DNA of 64,000 nt, from the NCBI GenBank assembly GCA_016208315.1, contig JACQYF010000038.1:21813-85812 (forward strand). The letters run 5' to 3'. The notes under the pieces are model-generated. The model had not been told where the DNA came from, did not search any database, and saw only the letters and a program-made list of their open reading frames with translations. A program made the translations under genes and the position numbers. Positions 7,421 to 16,025 of the stretch are shown here, in pieces. The DNA is from Chloroflexota bacterium (GTDB lineage: Bacteria > Chloroflexota > Anaerolineae > UBA4142). Position 1 is the first letter of the stretch, and every line of letters begins with the position of its first letter.

Positions 7421-8622
7421 CCGTTTTGCTGCTCGTTCGTCATGCGAGCAACGATTACGTGAAGGAAGGCCGCCTCGCGGGCTGGACGCCTGGAGTCCAC
7501 CTCAACGCGGCGGGTCAGCGGGAGGCGGATGCGCTCGCGCAGCGTTTGAATCATATTCCGATTGCGGCGATTTACTCCAGTCCGCTCGAGCGGGCCGTGG
7601 AAACCGCGCAAGCCATTGGCCTATGCCAGCATCTCGAAGTGCAGATTCGTCCCGCGTTGGGCGAACTGGGCACCGGCGAATGGACCGGCAAGTTGATCAA
7701 GGAGTTGGAAGGTGCGGAGCTTTGGAAACAAGTCCAGACAGCGCCCGCCGCGGTCCGTATCCCGGGCGGAGAGAGCTTTGCCGAGATGCAAACGCGCATG
7801 GTCGCCGCGCTAGATGCCATCGTCGCGGCCCATCCCAATCAAGTGGTCGCGGTGGTCTCGCACGCCGATCCGCTCAAATCGGCGATTGCCCATTACTTGA
7901 GCATGGATCTCAATCAGTTTCAGCGCATCGCCATCAGTCCTGCATCCGTCACCGTGTTTTTCTTTGGAGAGCATAGCCCGGTCCTCTTTCGATTGAACGA
8001 CAGCGCGAAATTGCCTTCCTTCAAGATCGAGCCGCCGAAGCCGAAGAGCACCCCGGAGGCCCAAGACCCAGAGCGAAAGGAAAAGACAGCGATGCCTGAG
8101 GCAAACATTCTTTACGATCTCAATCCTGTCACGCACATTACGGCAGGTGTGATCGGCAAACCAGGGAAACGAACTTTTTATCTCCAAGCTCGGCAAAGTC
8201 GAACCATCGTCACGCTCATCGCCGAAAAAGAGCAAATGTCCGCGCTCTCGGCTGGGATTGATCAATTACTCGAACGATTAGGCGGCAGCCGGCACGCGGT
8301 CCAAGTGACCGCGACACAGATGGAACTCGCCGAGCCAATCGAGCCATTGTTTCGCATCGGACAGTTGGGCCTGGGCTATGATGCGGAACAAAGTCTGCTC
8401 GTGCTCGTGGCTTACGAGTTGCCCCAAGAGGAAGACGCGCCCGTCGTCAACGTAGTGCGGTTTTGGGCGACGCAGGACCAAATGCGCGCGCTCGCGCGTC
8501 ACGCCGCCGGCATCGTCGCCGCGGGGCGCCCCATCTGTGTCCTATGCGGCCGGCCGATTGATCCTGAGGGGCACTTTTGCCCCAAGCGCAACGGACATGG
8601 AGAACACGCCCCGCTAACGTAG
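7411..8622 (+). CDS. Histidine phosphatase (MSMEG_4193-like) fused to DUF3090 domain
   Basis: 403 residues from ATG 7411 (alternative ATG 7417 forms an ATGA overlap with the previous stop). Residues 1-200 are a phosphoglycerate-mutase-like histidine phosphatase with the phosphoacceptor motif RHA at 10-12 and SHAD near 150. Residues from about 228 on match the DUF3090 family, ending in a zinc-ribbon-like CxxCGRPIDPEGHxCP. These families are usually separate adjacent genes with an SCO1664-family gene, which follows here. An in-frame ATG at 8092 preceded by AAAGGAAAAG might also yield the DUF3090 part alone. Confidence 0.88.
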   Translation: MAMTVLLLVRHASNDYVKEGRLAGWTPGVHLNAAGQREADALAQRLNHIPIAAIYSSPLERAVETAQAIGLCQHLEVQIRPALGELGTGEWTGKLIKELEGAELWKQVQTAPAAVRIPGGESFAEMQTRMVAALDAIVAAHPNQVVAVVSHADPLKSAIAHYLSMDLNQFQRIAISPASVTVFFFGEHSPVLFRLNDSAKLPSFKIEPPKPKSTPEAQDPERKEKTAMPEANILYDLNPVTHITAGVIGKPGKRTFYLQARQSRTIVTLIAEKEQMSALSAGIDQLLERLGGSRHAVQVTATQMELAEPIEPLFRIGQLGLGYDAEQSLLVLVAYELPQEEDAPVVNVVRFWATQDQMRALARHAAGIVAAGRPICVLCGRPIDPEGHFCPKRNGHGEHAPLT

Positions 8623-8652
8623 TAGCGGGCTTGCCCCGTCCATACCGACATG

Positions 8653-8674
8653 TAGGGGCGGGGTCACCCCGCCC
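8653..8674. repeat. GC-rich palindromic repeat, copy 1
   Basis: Palindrome GGGCGGGGT-C-ACCCCGCCC preceded by TAG. The same sequence occurs at 27811-27832, a variant at 27861-27880, and a longer form at 41591-41640. It lies between the DUF3090 fusion and the SCO1664-family gene. Confidence 0.75.
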
Positions 8675-8689
8675 TTGCCGAGAGAGAGA

Positions 8690-9478
8690 ATGTCGCAAGA
8701 CCCGATCCGAAAAACACGCGCGAATGCGCGCCGACCTCGCATCAGCGGGGCGAAGAATGAAATCAACGTAGCGGAATCGGTCGCGCTGCTGAAAAGCGGC
8801 GCGATGAACGTGCAAGAACTTGTGCCCTGGAGTTCGAACTATACGTTCCTCGTCACGATTTCCGGCGCCGGGCGCCAAGTCCCCGCGATCTACAAGCCCA
8901 GCCGGGGCGAACGGCCGCTGTGGGATTTTCCCTCCGGCACGTTGGCCAAGCGCGAGTACGCGGCCTACCTGCTCAGCGCCGCGCTCGGCTGGCCGAATGT
9001 TCCGCCGACGGTTCTGCGCGACGGCCCGCAAGGCATCGGCGCGGTCCAGTTGTTCATTGAGGCGGTCGAGGGCGAACATTATTTTACGCTGCGCGACGCG
9101 TACCGCGAAGAAATGAAACGCATCGCCATCTTCGACGCCGTAATCAACAACACGGATCGCAAAGGCGGGCACGTCTTGCTGGGCAAGAACGGAACGATCT
9201 GGTGCATTGACCACGGCGTCACTTTTCACGAGCATCCGAAACTACGGACGGTGATCTGGGATTTCACCCAAGAACCGATCCCGGCCCCGATCCTCGACGA
9301 TCTGCGGTCGCTCCAAGCCAAGCTCGTCCGTCCCGACCCGTTCGCGCAATCCCTCGCGCCGCTGCTTTCGGTGAGAGAAACCGATGCGCTCTGCGGACGA
9401 ATTCAAGAACTCGTCGTGAGCGGCGTCTTCCCGGAACCGCCGGAAGATTGGCCGCACATTCCGTGGCCGCCGATCTAG
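8690..9478 (+). CDS. SCO1664-family protein (PI3/4-kinase-like fold)
   Basis: 262 residues from ATG 8690 after a GAGAGAGAG stretch. It resembles the SCO1664 family, whose core looks like a PI3/4-kinase or HipA-type kinase: YKPSRGERPLWDFP (nucleotide-site Lys), then FDAVINNTDRKGGHVLLG (catalytic-loop-like NNTDR) and IDHGVTFHEHPKLRTVIWDF (metal-site-like ID). It is conserved next to the histidine phosphatase and DUF3090 genes, implying a shared but uncharacterised pathway. The stop codon overlaps the first base pairs of the following hairpin repeat. Confidence 0.85.
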   Translation: MSQDPIRKTRANARRPRISGAKNEINVAESVALLKSGAMNVQELVPWSSNYTFLVTISGAGRQVPAIYKPSRGERPLWDFPSGTLAKREYAAYLLSAALGWPNVPPTVLRDGPQGIGAVQLFIEAVEGEHYFTLRDAYREEMKRIAIFDAVINNTDRKGGHVLLGKNGTIWCIDHGVTFHEHPKLRTVIWDFTQEPIPAPILDDLRSLQAKLVRPDPFAQSLAPLLSVRETDALCGRIQELVVSGVFPEPPEDWPHIPWPPI

Positions 9479-9546
9479 AAGTTGGAAGTTCGAAGTTAGA
9501 TTCCGATTTCTAACTTCGAACTTCCAACTTCTAACTTCCAACTTCC
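9477..9546. repeat. Heptamer-repeat hairpin with 24-bp perfect stem
   Basis: Left arm 9477-9500 of (G)GAAGTT-type heptamers pairs perfectly with 9509-9532 across an 8-base loop, then two more AACTTCC units run to 9546. The left arm begins inside the stop codon of the SCO1664-family gene. The same CCAACTT heptamer forms the in-frame insertion in carA at 29824. Confidence 0.85.
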
Positions 9547-9549
9547 GCT

Positions 9550-10359
9550 ATGTCCAACTCTGCAAACGTCGAACGATTTTCCGGTTTTGCCAAGCGATAC
9601 GATGCCTATCGTCTTCAATCCCCCGTGATTATTGCCGACATTCTCACCCAGTTGGCTCAGGTCGAGCGTCCGCAACTCGTCGTGGATTTGGGCAGCGGGA
9701 CTGGGCTATCGTCCTGCGTTTGGGCCGAGCGCGCGGCTCAAGTGATTGGGGTTGAGCCAAAGGCGGATATGCGGCGACAAGCGGAGATTCGAACGGCGGC
9801 TCAACCCAATGTCCGTAACATCCGCTACGTGGACGCCGATTCGACGGCAACGGGCTTGGCGGATGGTTGCGCCGACATCGTCACGTGCTCCCAGTCCTTG
9901 CATTGGATGGAGCCGGAACCGACCTTCGCCGAAATCGCGCGCATTCTCCGCGTGGGTGGAGTATTCGCGGCATACGATTGTGATTGGCCGCCGACGATGA
10001 ATTGGGAAACCGAACTCGCGTGGGCGAACTTGATGCGCGCTGGATCAGCCACAGGTCAGAAGCGTGGCTGGTATCGTGGCGTGGAAAAGTGGGCGAAGGA
10101 AAAGCATTTGGCGCGCATGGAGGCGAGCGGTCGTTTTCGGTTTGTGCGAGAAATAGTCGTCCACAACACAGAGATGGGCAATGCCGAGCGATGCGTTGGG
10201 TTGGCATTAAGCCAAGGTGAGCTTGCAGAGCTGCTCAAGCATGGCATGAGCGAAACCGAAATCGGGCTGGACGAATTTCGTGCAGTGTGTGAACGCACAA
10301 TTGGGGCCGCGCCGATACCGTGGTATTTTTCGTATCGCGTGCGGCTGGGCATAAAATAG
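9550..10359 (+). CDS. Class I SAM-dependent methyltransferase
   Basis: 269 residues. Motif I VVDLGSGTG at 44-52, acidic post-I residue in VIGVEPKADM, and the methyltransferase-11-type segment CSQSLHWMEPEPTFAEIARILRVGGVFAAYD. Substrate unknown. The ATG follows the heptamer hairpin by three bases and lacks a ribosome site, so initiation may depend on the hairpin region or be weak. Confidence 0.87.
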   Translation: MSNSANVERFSGFAKRYDAYRLQSPVIIADILTQLAQVERPQLVVDLGSGTGLSSCVWAERAAQVIGVEPKADMRRQAEIRTAAQPNVRNIRYVDADSTATGLADGCADIVTCSQSLHWMEPEPTFAEIARILRVGGVFAAYDCDWPPTMNWETELAWANLMRAGSATGQKRGWYRGVEKWAKEKHLARMEASGRFRFVREIVVHNTEMGNAERCVGLALSQGELAELLKHGMSETEIGLDEFRAVCERTIGAAPIPWYFSYRVRLGIK

Positions 10360-10373
10360 AAGTCCACAACTAT

Positions 10374-10402
10374 TTGACGATATCGCCAAACTTTGGTAAA
10401 AT
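10374..10402 (+). promoter_or_regulatory. tRNA-Glu promoter TTGACG-N17-TAAAAT
   Basis: -35 TTGACG (10374-10379), 17-base spacer, -10 TAAAAT (10397-10402). Predicted start about nine bases before the tRNA 5' end. Confidence 0.7.
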
Positions 10403-10417
10403 CATCGGCGTCAGTGC

Positions 10418-10490
10418 GCCCCCATCGTCTAGGGGACTAGGACGTGGCCCTTTCAAGGCCAAGACAGGGATTCGAATTCCCTTGGGGGCA
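10418..10490 (+). tRNA. tRNA-Glu (anticodon UUC)
   Basis: Complete 73-base cloverleaf: acceptor GCCCCCA with TGGGGGC, discriminator A, anticodon loop CTTTCAA with TTC at 10452-10454, and T-loop TTCGAAT. CCA is not encoded. It stands alone with its own promoter and terminator. Confidence 0.95.
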
Positions 10491-10494
10491 CAAT

Positions 10495-10528
10495 CTCCGG
10501 CTGAACTATACGCCGGAGTCTTTTTTTC
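10495..10528 (+). terminator. Terminator of the tRNA gene
   Basis: CTCCGGC (10495-10501) pairs with GCCGGAG (10512-10518), followed by TC and seven T. Confidence 0.88.
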
Positions 10529-10650
10529 TCGGTTGCACCGACCCGTAACATTTTCGTGCCCCGAACGTTTACCATCACGGGTGTAGAGCACCTGTTCTAT
10601 CACATCAAAGCCGTTCCCCTCACACAGCCCGCACAAAGGAGAAAATCCCG

Positions 10651-12015
10651 ATGGTAAAGAATCTTTCGATATCGCAACTCCGCGCCAACTTTAAGGGCCG
10701 GGTGATCGCGCCGGACGACCCCGGGTACGACGCGGCGCGCACGGTCTTTGTCGGCGGGATTGACCGCCGGCCCGCCGTGATCGTACGCGTCGCCGACGCG
10801 ACGGATGTCGCGCGCGTTATCTCGCTCGCCCGCGAAACTGGAATGGAGCTTGCGGTTCGCGGCGGCGGACATAGTAGTGTCGGGCACAGCGTCTCGGATG
10901 GAGGGTTCGTGCTCGATCTTGGCGATATGCGCGCGCTGGAGATTGACGCCGAAAGACGCACCGCATGGGCCGAGACGGGGTTGACTGCCGTCGAATACAC
11001 GACCGCGGCCGATGCTTACGGACTTGCGACCGGATTTGGCGACACCGGCTCGGTTGGGATCGGGGGGCTTACGTTGGGCGGCGGCGTCGGGTATCTCGTC
11101 CGCAAGCACGGACTCACGATTGACAATCTCCTGGCCGCCGATATTGTGACCGCGGACGGCCAACTCCTCCGCGCGGACGCCAAGACGAACGCGGACCTCT
11201 TTTGGGCGATTCGCGGCGGCGGTGGCAACTTTGGCGTCGCGACCCGTTTCCAGTTCCGCCTGCACGAGGTCGGGACGGTTGTCGGCGGAATGATGCTTCT
11301 GCCCGCAACGCCCGACGTGATTGCCGCGTTCATGGCCGAGGCCGACAATGCGCCCGAAGAACTCTCAACCATCGCTAACGTCATGCCCGCGCCGCCGATG
11401 CCGTTCGTGCCCGCGGAGCATCACGGCAAATTGGTCATCATGGCCTTGATGGTTTACGCCGGCGCGGTCGAGCCGGGCCAGCGCGCCGTCGCGCCGTTCC
11501 GCGCGCTCGCTGCGCCGATCGTGGACATGGTCCGCCCGATGCGCTATCCGGAAATCTATCCGCCCGACGACAGCAGTTATCATCCGAAAGCGGTGGGACT
11601 CACGCTGTTCATTGACCAGGTAGACCGCGCGCTCGCGGAGAAAATCGTCGAGTACCTCCGGGCCTCGGATGCCTCAATGCGCGTGGCGCAACTGCGGACG
11701 CTCGGCGGAGCAATGGCGCGCGTGCCCGCCGGCGACACGGCCTTCGCGCATCGCAGGTCCCGCATCATGGTGAATGTCGCCGCGTTCTACGAAGGCCCCG
11801 AGGACCGAGTTGTGCGCGACGGCTGGGTTTCTAGTTTTGCGGCGGCGCTGCGACAGAGAGATGACGGTGTGTACGTCAACTTTCTCGGCGACGAAGGACC
11901 AGCGCGCATCCGCGCGGCTTACCCCGGCGCGACGTGGGACCGGCTCGCGGCGATCAAGCGTCGCTACGACCCGACCAACCTCTTTCGGCTCAACCAGAAC
12001 ATTCCTCCGGCATAA
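10651..12015 (+). CDS. FAD-linked oxidase with BBE domain
   Basis: 454-residue PCMH-type flavoprotein. The FAD-binding loop RGGGHSSVGHS contains His74, the usual site of 8-alpha-histidyl FAD attachment. The second covalent site, a Cys in the GxC...GGG motif of berberine-bridge enzymes, is absent (GSVGIGGLTLGGGVG), so linkage is probably mono-covalent as in 6-hydroxynicotine oxidases. C-terminal YDPTNLFRLNQNI is the BBE signature. The ribosome site AAGGAG precedes ATG. Substrate unknown; sugars, alkaloid-like amines or aromatic compounds are options. Confidence 0.9.
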   Translation: MVKNLSISQLRANFKGRVIAPDDPGYDAARTVFVGGIDRRPAVIVRVADATDVARVISLARETGMELAVRGGGHSSVGHSVSDGGFVLDLGDMRALEIDAERRTAWAETGLTAVEYTTAADAYGLATGFGDTGSVGIGGLTLGGGVGYLVRKHGLTIDNLLAADIVTADGQLLRADAKTNADLFWAIRGGGGNFGVATRFQFRLHEVGTVVGGMMLLPATPDVIAAFMAEADNAPEELSTIANVMPAPPMPFVPAEHHGKLVIMALMVYAGAVEPGQRAVAPFRALAAPIVDMVRPMRYPEIYPPDDSSYHPKAVGLTLFIDQVDRALAEKIVEYLRASDASMRVAQLRTLGGAMARVPAGDTAFAHRRSRIMVNVAAFYEGPEDRVVRDGWVSSFAAALRQRDDGVYVNFLGDEGPARIRAAYPGATWDRLAAIKRRYDPTNLFRLNQNIPPA

Positions 12016-12126
12016 AGAACCGGTCGGAAACGAACGGAGAAATCACTATGAAGAAACCGTAAGCGAAAGATGGCATGACCGCGTCTAAACAAATTCATGT
12101 TTTCATACGGAAAGGAAGTGTGCGAT

Positions 12127-12489
12127 ATGTTGAATCTCAACTCCGTCATGATCGGAACGAAACAACCCAAGACGTTAGCGACCTTTTATGAAAAGGTCCT
12201 GGGCAAGCCAGCGGACATGGTTGATGACGAGAGTGGCTTCTTCGGCTGGCAAGTGGGAAGCTGCAATCTGTCCGTCCTGGACCACTCCGAAATGGGGGGT
12301 AAGACCAAAGATCCCGGACGGGTGATGCTAAACTTTGAGACGTCCCAGGTCAAAGAAGAGTTTGAGCGGATCAAAGCGCTTGGCGCGGTGGTCATCCGCG
12401 CGCCCTATGAAATGGGCGGTGGGTGGATCGCGACCCTGGCCGACCCGGATGGCAACTACTTTCAACTGGTAAGCCCGATGGGGTCGTAA
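12127..12489 (+). CDS. VOC-family (glyoxalase-fold) protein
   Basis: 120 residues from ATG 12127, preceded by AAGGAAG. Paired beta-alpha-beta-beta-beta modules end with LADPDGNYFQLV, typical of VOC proteins. The position often held by a metal-binding Glu near the end is Gln here, so metal dependence is doubtful. Adjacent to a RibD-C protein gene 13 bases downstream and probably co-transcribed. Function unknown; antibiotic binding or isomerase-like roles are possible. Confidence 0.82.
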   Translation: MLNLNSVMIGTKQPKTLATFYEKVLGKPADMVDDESGFFGWQVGSCNLSVLDHSEMGGKTKDPGRVMLNFETSQVKEEFERIKALGAVVIRAPYEMGGGWIATLADPDGNYFQLVSPMGS

Positions 12490-12502
12490 AAGGAGAATTC
12501 AC

Positions 12503-13042
12503 GTGAGAAAAGTAGTTTCAGGGCTGTTCATATCGTTGGATGGCGTCGTCGAATCGCCCGACAAATGGCAATTCAACAACTTTGACGAGGACATGGGGGT
12601 AGCGATGGCGTCACACATCGCCGCGGAGGACGCCATACTCCTCGGACGAGTCACTTATCAGGAGTGGGCGCCGTACTGGCCGACTTCTAGCGACGAACCG
12701 TATGCAAGCCATATCAATAACACCACCAAGTATGTCGTCTCGACAACACTGGACAAGGTCGAGTGGAAAAACTCGACGCTGATCAAAAAGAACCTGGCGC
12801 AAGAGATCGGCAAGCTCAGGCAGCAACCTGGAAAGAACATCGGAGTCGCCGGCAGCCCGACGCTGGCCCGATTCCTGCTTCAAAACGACCTGCTCGACGA
12901 GCTAATACTCATGGTCCATCCCGTTGTCGTGGGTAGCGGCAAGCGCCTCTTCAAGGATGGGGACGGTCTGAAGAGAATGAAACTTGTCAGTTCAAAGACG
13001 ACCCGTACCGGCGTCGCGATCCTTACCTATCAGCCCGTTTAG
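12503..13042 (+). CDS. Dihydrofolate-reductase-like (RibD C-terminal domain) protein
   Basis: 179 residues from GTG 12503 with AAGGAG seven bases upstream. It has the RibD-C/DHFR fold signature: LDGVVESPDKW, LLGRVTYQEWAPYWP, IGVAGSPTLARFLL (nucleotide site) and HPVVVGSGKRLF. Members reduce pteridine- or deazaflavin-like substrates with NADPH, but most remain uncharacterised. It follows the VOC gene closely. Confidence 0.85.
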   Translation: MRKVVSGLFISLDGVVESPDKWQFNNFDEDMGVAMASHIAAEDAILLGRVTYQEWAPYWPTSSDEPYASHINNTTKYVVSTTLDKVEWKNSTLIKKNLAQEIGKLRQQPGKNIGVAGSPTLARFLLQNDLLDELILMVHPVVVGSGKRLFKDGDGLKRMKLVSSKTTRTGVAILTYQPV

Positions 13043-13050
13043 TAAATCGG

Positions 13051-13144
13051 CAAATGTGCCAAACATGCCAAACATGCCAAACGAGCCAGAGATGCCAAAT
13101 GGTTGACTGGACGGGTTGCCAACTTTGGCGCTTTGGCACATTTG
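13051..13144. repeat. Nonamer TGCCAAACA hairpin repeat
   Basis: Five near-copies of a TGCCAAACA nonamer on the left and reverse-complement TTTGGCACA units on the right. Arms 13051-13063 and 13132-13144 pair perfectly over 13 bp. It fills the gap between the RibD-C gene and the MFS gene. The unit length differs from the heptamer loci, but the architecture is the same. Confidence 0.75.
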
Positions 13145-13171
13145 GCACGTTTGTGATATGAGGAAAATGCC

Positions 13172-14506
13172 ATGACCGAGATTGCCGTGAAGGAAACGAC
13201 CGACATCGAGCGCGTCAAGACTTTTTACCATCTGCTGGCGAACACGATCACTGCCGGCGTCACTAACATGACCGTCTGGTTCGCGCTGGTGTTCTGGGTG
13301 TTTCTTGAAACGCGCTCGGTCATGGCTACGGCCGTCGTCTCGGGCATCTATCTGGTGGCTGTCGCCGTCTCGGGCTTTTGGTTCGGCGGACTGATTGACC
13401 GCTATAAGAAAAAGCGCGTCATGCTCCTTTCCGGCTTGGTTTCGTTCCTCATCTACGTCATCGGGTTTGCCATCTATCTCACCGCGCCGCCTGCCGAGTT
13501 CAAGAACCCCGCGAGCGTCATTCTCTGGATCTTTGTCACGCTGCTTCTCATGGGCGTTATTGCGGGCAACATCCGCAATATCGCGTTGCCCACGCTCATC
13601 ACCATCCTCGTCCCCGAAGATCGGCGCGACCGAGCCAACGGACTGGCTGGGACGGCGACCGGGATCACGTTTCTGATCACCTCGGCCATCAGCGGGTTTC
13701 TGGTAGGGCATTCGGGCATGTATGCCGTGCTGATCCTGGCGATGGCGATGATGGCCGTTTCGGTGATCCATCTTGCCGTGCTGTCCATTCCGGAAAAAGG
13801 AATCGCGCACGCCGACGGCAAGCCGGTCCAGTTGGATGTGCGCGGGACGCTGATCATCATCGGGGCCATCCCTGGAATGTTCGCCCTCATCTTTTTCACG
13901 ACGTTCAACAATTTCCTGGGCGGCGTGTTTATGGGGCTCATGGACGCGTACGGACTGTCGCTCGTTTCGGTCGAGGTGTGGGGCGTGCTGTGGGCATTTC
14001 TCAGTTGCGGGTTTATCGTCGGCGGTCTTTTCATCGCCAAATGGGGACTCGGCGCAAACCCCCTGAGGGCGCTCTTCGGCGCCAACATCTGCATCTGGAC
14101 GATCAGCAGTCTCTTCACGATCCAGCCCTCGATCTTCCTGCTCACTTCAGGAATGTTTATTTACCTGTGTGTCGGGCCCTTTATCGAAGCCGCCGAGCAC
14201 ACGATCATCCAGAAAGTGGTGCCTCCGGAACGTCAGGGCCGGGTCTTTGGCTTTGCGCAAAGCGTCGAGATGGCGGCCTCGCCGCTGACGACGTTCTTCA
14301 TCGGGCCGATCGCGGAATTGATTTTCATCCCATTCATGACGACGGGAGCCGGCGTCGGCCTGATCGGCGGCTGGTTTGGGACCGGCGCGGATCGCGGCAT
14401 TGCGCTCGTGTTCACGCTGACGGGCCTCCTCGGTTTGGTTATGACGCTGCTTGCGATGAACACGAAATACTACCGGCTGCTGTCGTATCGTTACATGACG
14501 GGATAG
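13172..14506 (+). CDS. MFS transporter (exporter-type)
   Basis: 444 residues with about 11-12 hydrophobic segments, the MFS loop signature GGLIDRYKKKRVML after the second helix, and a second-half motif PPERQGRVFGFAQS. This pattern resembles the EntS/MFS-3 exporter group. GAGGAAAA precedes the ATG. Substrate unknown. It ends just upstream of the zur promoter. Confidence 0.87.
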   Translation: MTEIAVKETTDIERVKTFYHLLANTITAGVTNMTVWFALVFWVFLETRSVMATAVVSGIYLVAVAVSGFWFGGLIDRYKKKRVMLLSGLVSFLIYVIGFAIYLTAPPAEFKNPASVILWIFVTLLLMGVIAGNIRNIALPTLITILVPEDRRDRANGLAGTATGITFLITSAISGFLVGHSGMYAVLILAMAMMAVSVIHLAVLSIPEKGIAHADGKPVQLDVRGTLIIIGAIPGMFALIFFTTFNNFLGGVFMGLMDAYGLSLVSVEVWGVLWAFLSCGFIVGGLFIAKWGLGANPLRALFGANICIWTISSLFTIQPSIFLLTSGMFIYLCVGPFIEAAEHTIIQKVVPPERQGRVFGFAQSVEMAASPLTTFFIGPIAELIFIPFMTTGAGVGLIGGWFGTGADRGIALVFTLTGLLGLVMTLLAMNTKYYRLLSYRYMTG

Positions 14507-14554
14507 GATCGGCCCTCGCTCGTCTCTTTCTTCAGATACTCCCTCTCCCGGCGC

Positions 14555-14583
14555 TTGACATGCGTCGCCGCTTCGACTATACT
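14555..14583 (+). promoter_or_regulatory. Promoter TTGACA-N17-TATACT of the zinc operon
   Basis: Near-consensus -35 TTGACA (14555-14560) and -10 TATACT (14578-14583) with a 17-base spacer. The predicted start near 14590 falls just before the Fur-family operator. Confidence 0.8.
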
Positions 14584-14592
14584 CCGGCTAAT

Positions 14593-14607
14593 TGAAAATC
14601 ATTTTCA
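14593..14607. promoter_or_regulatory. Fur/Zur 7-1-7 operator
   Basis: TGAAAAT-C-ATTTTCA is a perfect 7-1-7 inverted repeat matching the Fur-family box pattern (TGAtAATnATtATCA). It covers roughly +3 to +17, so a bound repressor would block initiation. The first gene downstream encodes a Fur-family protein, indicating autoregulation. Confidence 0.8.
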
Positions 14608-14618
14608 GTTAGGAAAAC

Positions 14619-15068
14619 ATGCTATCTACCCCAACTCCCATACTGCGCGCCGGTTTGCGCGAGAATCGCCGCAAGTTGACGCGCCCGCGCCAGGTCGTGC
14701 TCGAGATCATCAGCCAGGCAAACCATCATCTTACGCCGGCTGAGATTTATCGCCAAGCCAAAATGAAATATCCGCACCTGGGCCTGACCACGGTTTATCG
14801 AACGCTCGACCTGTTGGTCGAACTGGGCTACGTCCAACGCATCCATCTCGCCGAAGGTTGTCACAGTTACGCGCCGATCGCGCAATCGCATGGACATCAT
14901 CTCGTGTGCTCTAACTGCGGTCGCGCCGAAGAGTTTAGCGATTGCGACCTCGAAGGGCTGGTGCAATCGCTGCAGGGCAAAACGGGTTACGCGATTGACG
15001 TGCACGTGCTGGAGTTGATGGGCCTTTGTCCTGACTGTCAAACCAAAGCGCGGGGTCGCAAGCGTTGA
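14619..15068 (+). CDS. Fur-family metalloregulator, probably Zur
   Basis: 149 residues with an N-terminal winged helix (HHLTPAEIYRQAKMKYPHLGLTTVYRTLDLL) and a dimerisation domain carrying the structural zinc site C97xxC100 and C137xxC140. Sensor-site residues include HGHH at 91-94. It heads an operon with a metal-binding lipoprotein, ATPase and permease. A third His ligand in the binding protein favours zinc over manganese, hence Zur. Its operator overlaps the transcription start. Confidence 0.85.
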   Translation: MLSTPTPILRAGLRENRRKLTRPRQVVLEIISQANHHLTPAEIYRQAKMKYPHLGLTTVYRTLDLLVELGYVQRIHLAEGCHSYAPIAQSHGHHLVCSNCGRAEEFSDCDLEGLVQSLQGKTGYAIDVHVLELMGLCPDCQTKARGRKR

Positions 15069-15083
15069 GTCGAGGGAACGTGA

Positions 15084-15998
15084 ATGACAAAGAGAAACGA
15101 ACTCGCCGTTTTGATCGCGTTCGTCCTGTTCAGCGCCATCACCGCTTGCGCGCCGACAACGTCGCCGTCCGCGTCCTCGCAGCTCAGGGTGGTTGCCACA
15201 ACAACCCAAGTCGCCGCGCTTGCCAAGGTCGTCGGCGGTGATTACATCGCGCTGAATGGTCTGCTGCCCATCGGGGTTGACCCGCACGAGTACGAGCTGA
15301 CACCGGCGGACCTGCGCGCGCTGGCCGACGCGCAGGTCATTATCAAGAACGGTCTGGGATTCGAAAAACCTTTTGACCAACCCATTGCGAACCTCGGCGG
15401 CAAAGTGCTGGTCGTTGATACCTCCACGGGCGCTGCCATTCGCAAAGGTGACGAACAAGAACCGCAAGGCGATACGCATATATGGCATTCCATCCCCAAT
15501 GCGATCGTCATGCTAAACAATATTCGCGATGGGCTGATCAAAGCCGATCCGGCGCACGCCGATGCTTACCGGACGAACGCGGCGGCATACGAAGACAAGT
15601 TGAACGAGCTTGACCAGTACATCAAGCAGCAGATCGCGACGATTCCACCGGCGAATCGCAAACTCGTGACCAATCACGACGCGTTCGGCTATTATCTCGA
15701 TCGCTATGGACTGACCTTGGTCGGCTCGGTCATTCCGAGCATGGACACCAGTTATGAACCATCGGCAAAGGAGTTGGCCGATTTGGTTCGGCAAATCAAA
15801 GCGCAGCAGGTCAAGGCGGTTTTTACGGAAGCATCCATCAATTCGGCGCTCGCCAAACAGATCGCGCAAGAGGCAGGTGTACGCGTCGTCGAAGGCGGGC
15901 TGTATGGCGATACGCTCGGCCCGCCGGGAAGCGGCGCGGAGACCCTCGACGGGATGCTCAAGCACAACACTGACGTGATCGTGTCCAATCTCAAATAG
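15084..15998 (+). CDS. Zinc-type ABC transporter substrate-binding lipoprotein
   Basis: 304 residues of cluster A-I metal-binding proteins. The lipobox ends at Cys22 (ITAC). Predicted metal ligands are His68 (DPHEYE), His132 (THIW), His198 (NHDAFGYY) and Asp276 (YGDTLG). Three His plus Asp resembles TroA/ZnuA; manganese proteins usually have Glu at the third position. There is no long His-rich loop. It starts 15 bases after zur and delivers metal to the following ATPase/permease pair. Confidence 0.87.
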   Translation: MTKRNELAVLIAFVLFSAITACAPTTSPSASSQLRVVATTTQVAALAKVVGGDYIALNGLLPIGVDPHEYELTPADLRALADAQVIIKNGLGFEKPFDQPIANLGGKVLVVDTSTGAAIRKGDEQEPQGDTHIWHSIPNAIVMLNNIRDGLIKADPAHADAYRTNAAAYEDKLNELDQYIKQQIATIPPANRKLVTNHDAFGYYLDRYGLTLVGSVIPSMDTSYEPSAKELADLVRQIKAQQVKAVFTEASINSALAKQIAQEAGVRVVEGGLYGDTLGPPGSGAETLDGMLKHNTDVIVSNLK

Positions 15999-16025
15999 GG
16001 CCGAAGATACGGGTTGGCAAGTTTT

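Noticed and set aside
12054..12062. Tiny open frame ATGAAGAAACCGTAA region between the FAD oxidase and VOC genes
   Set aside because: A four-codon frame with no ribosome site spacing or conservation to support a peptide.
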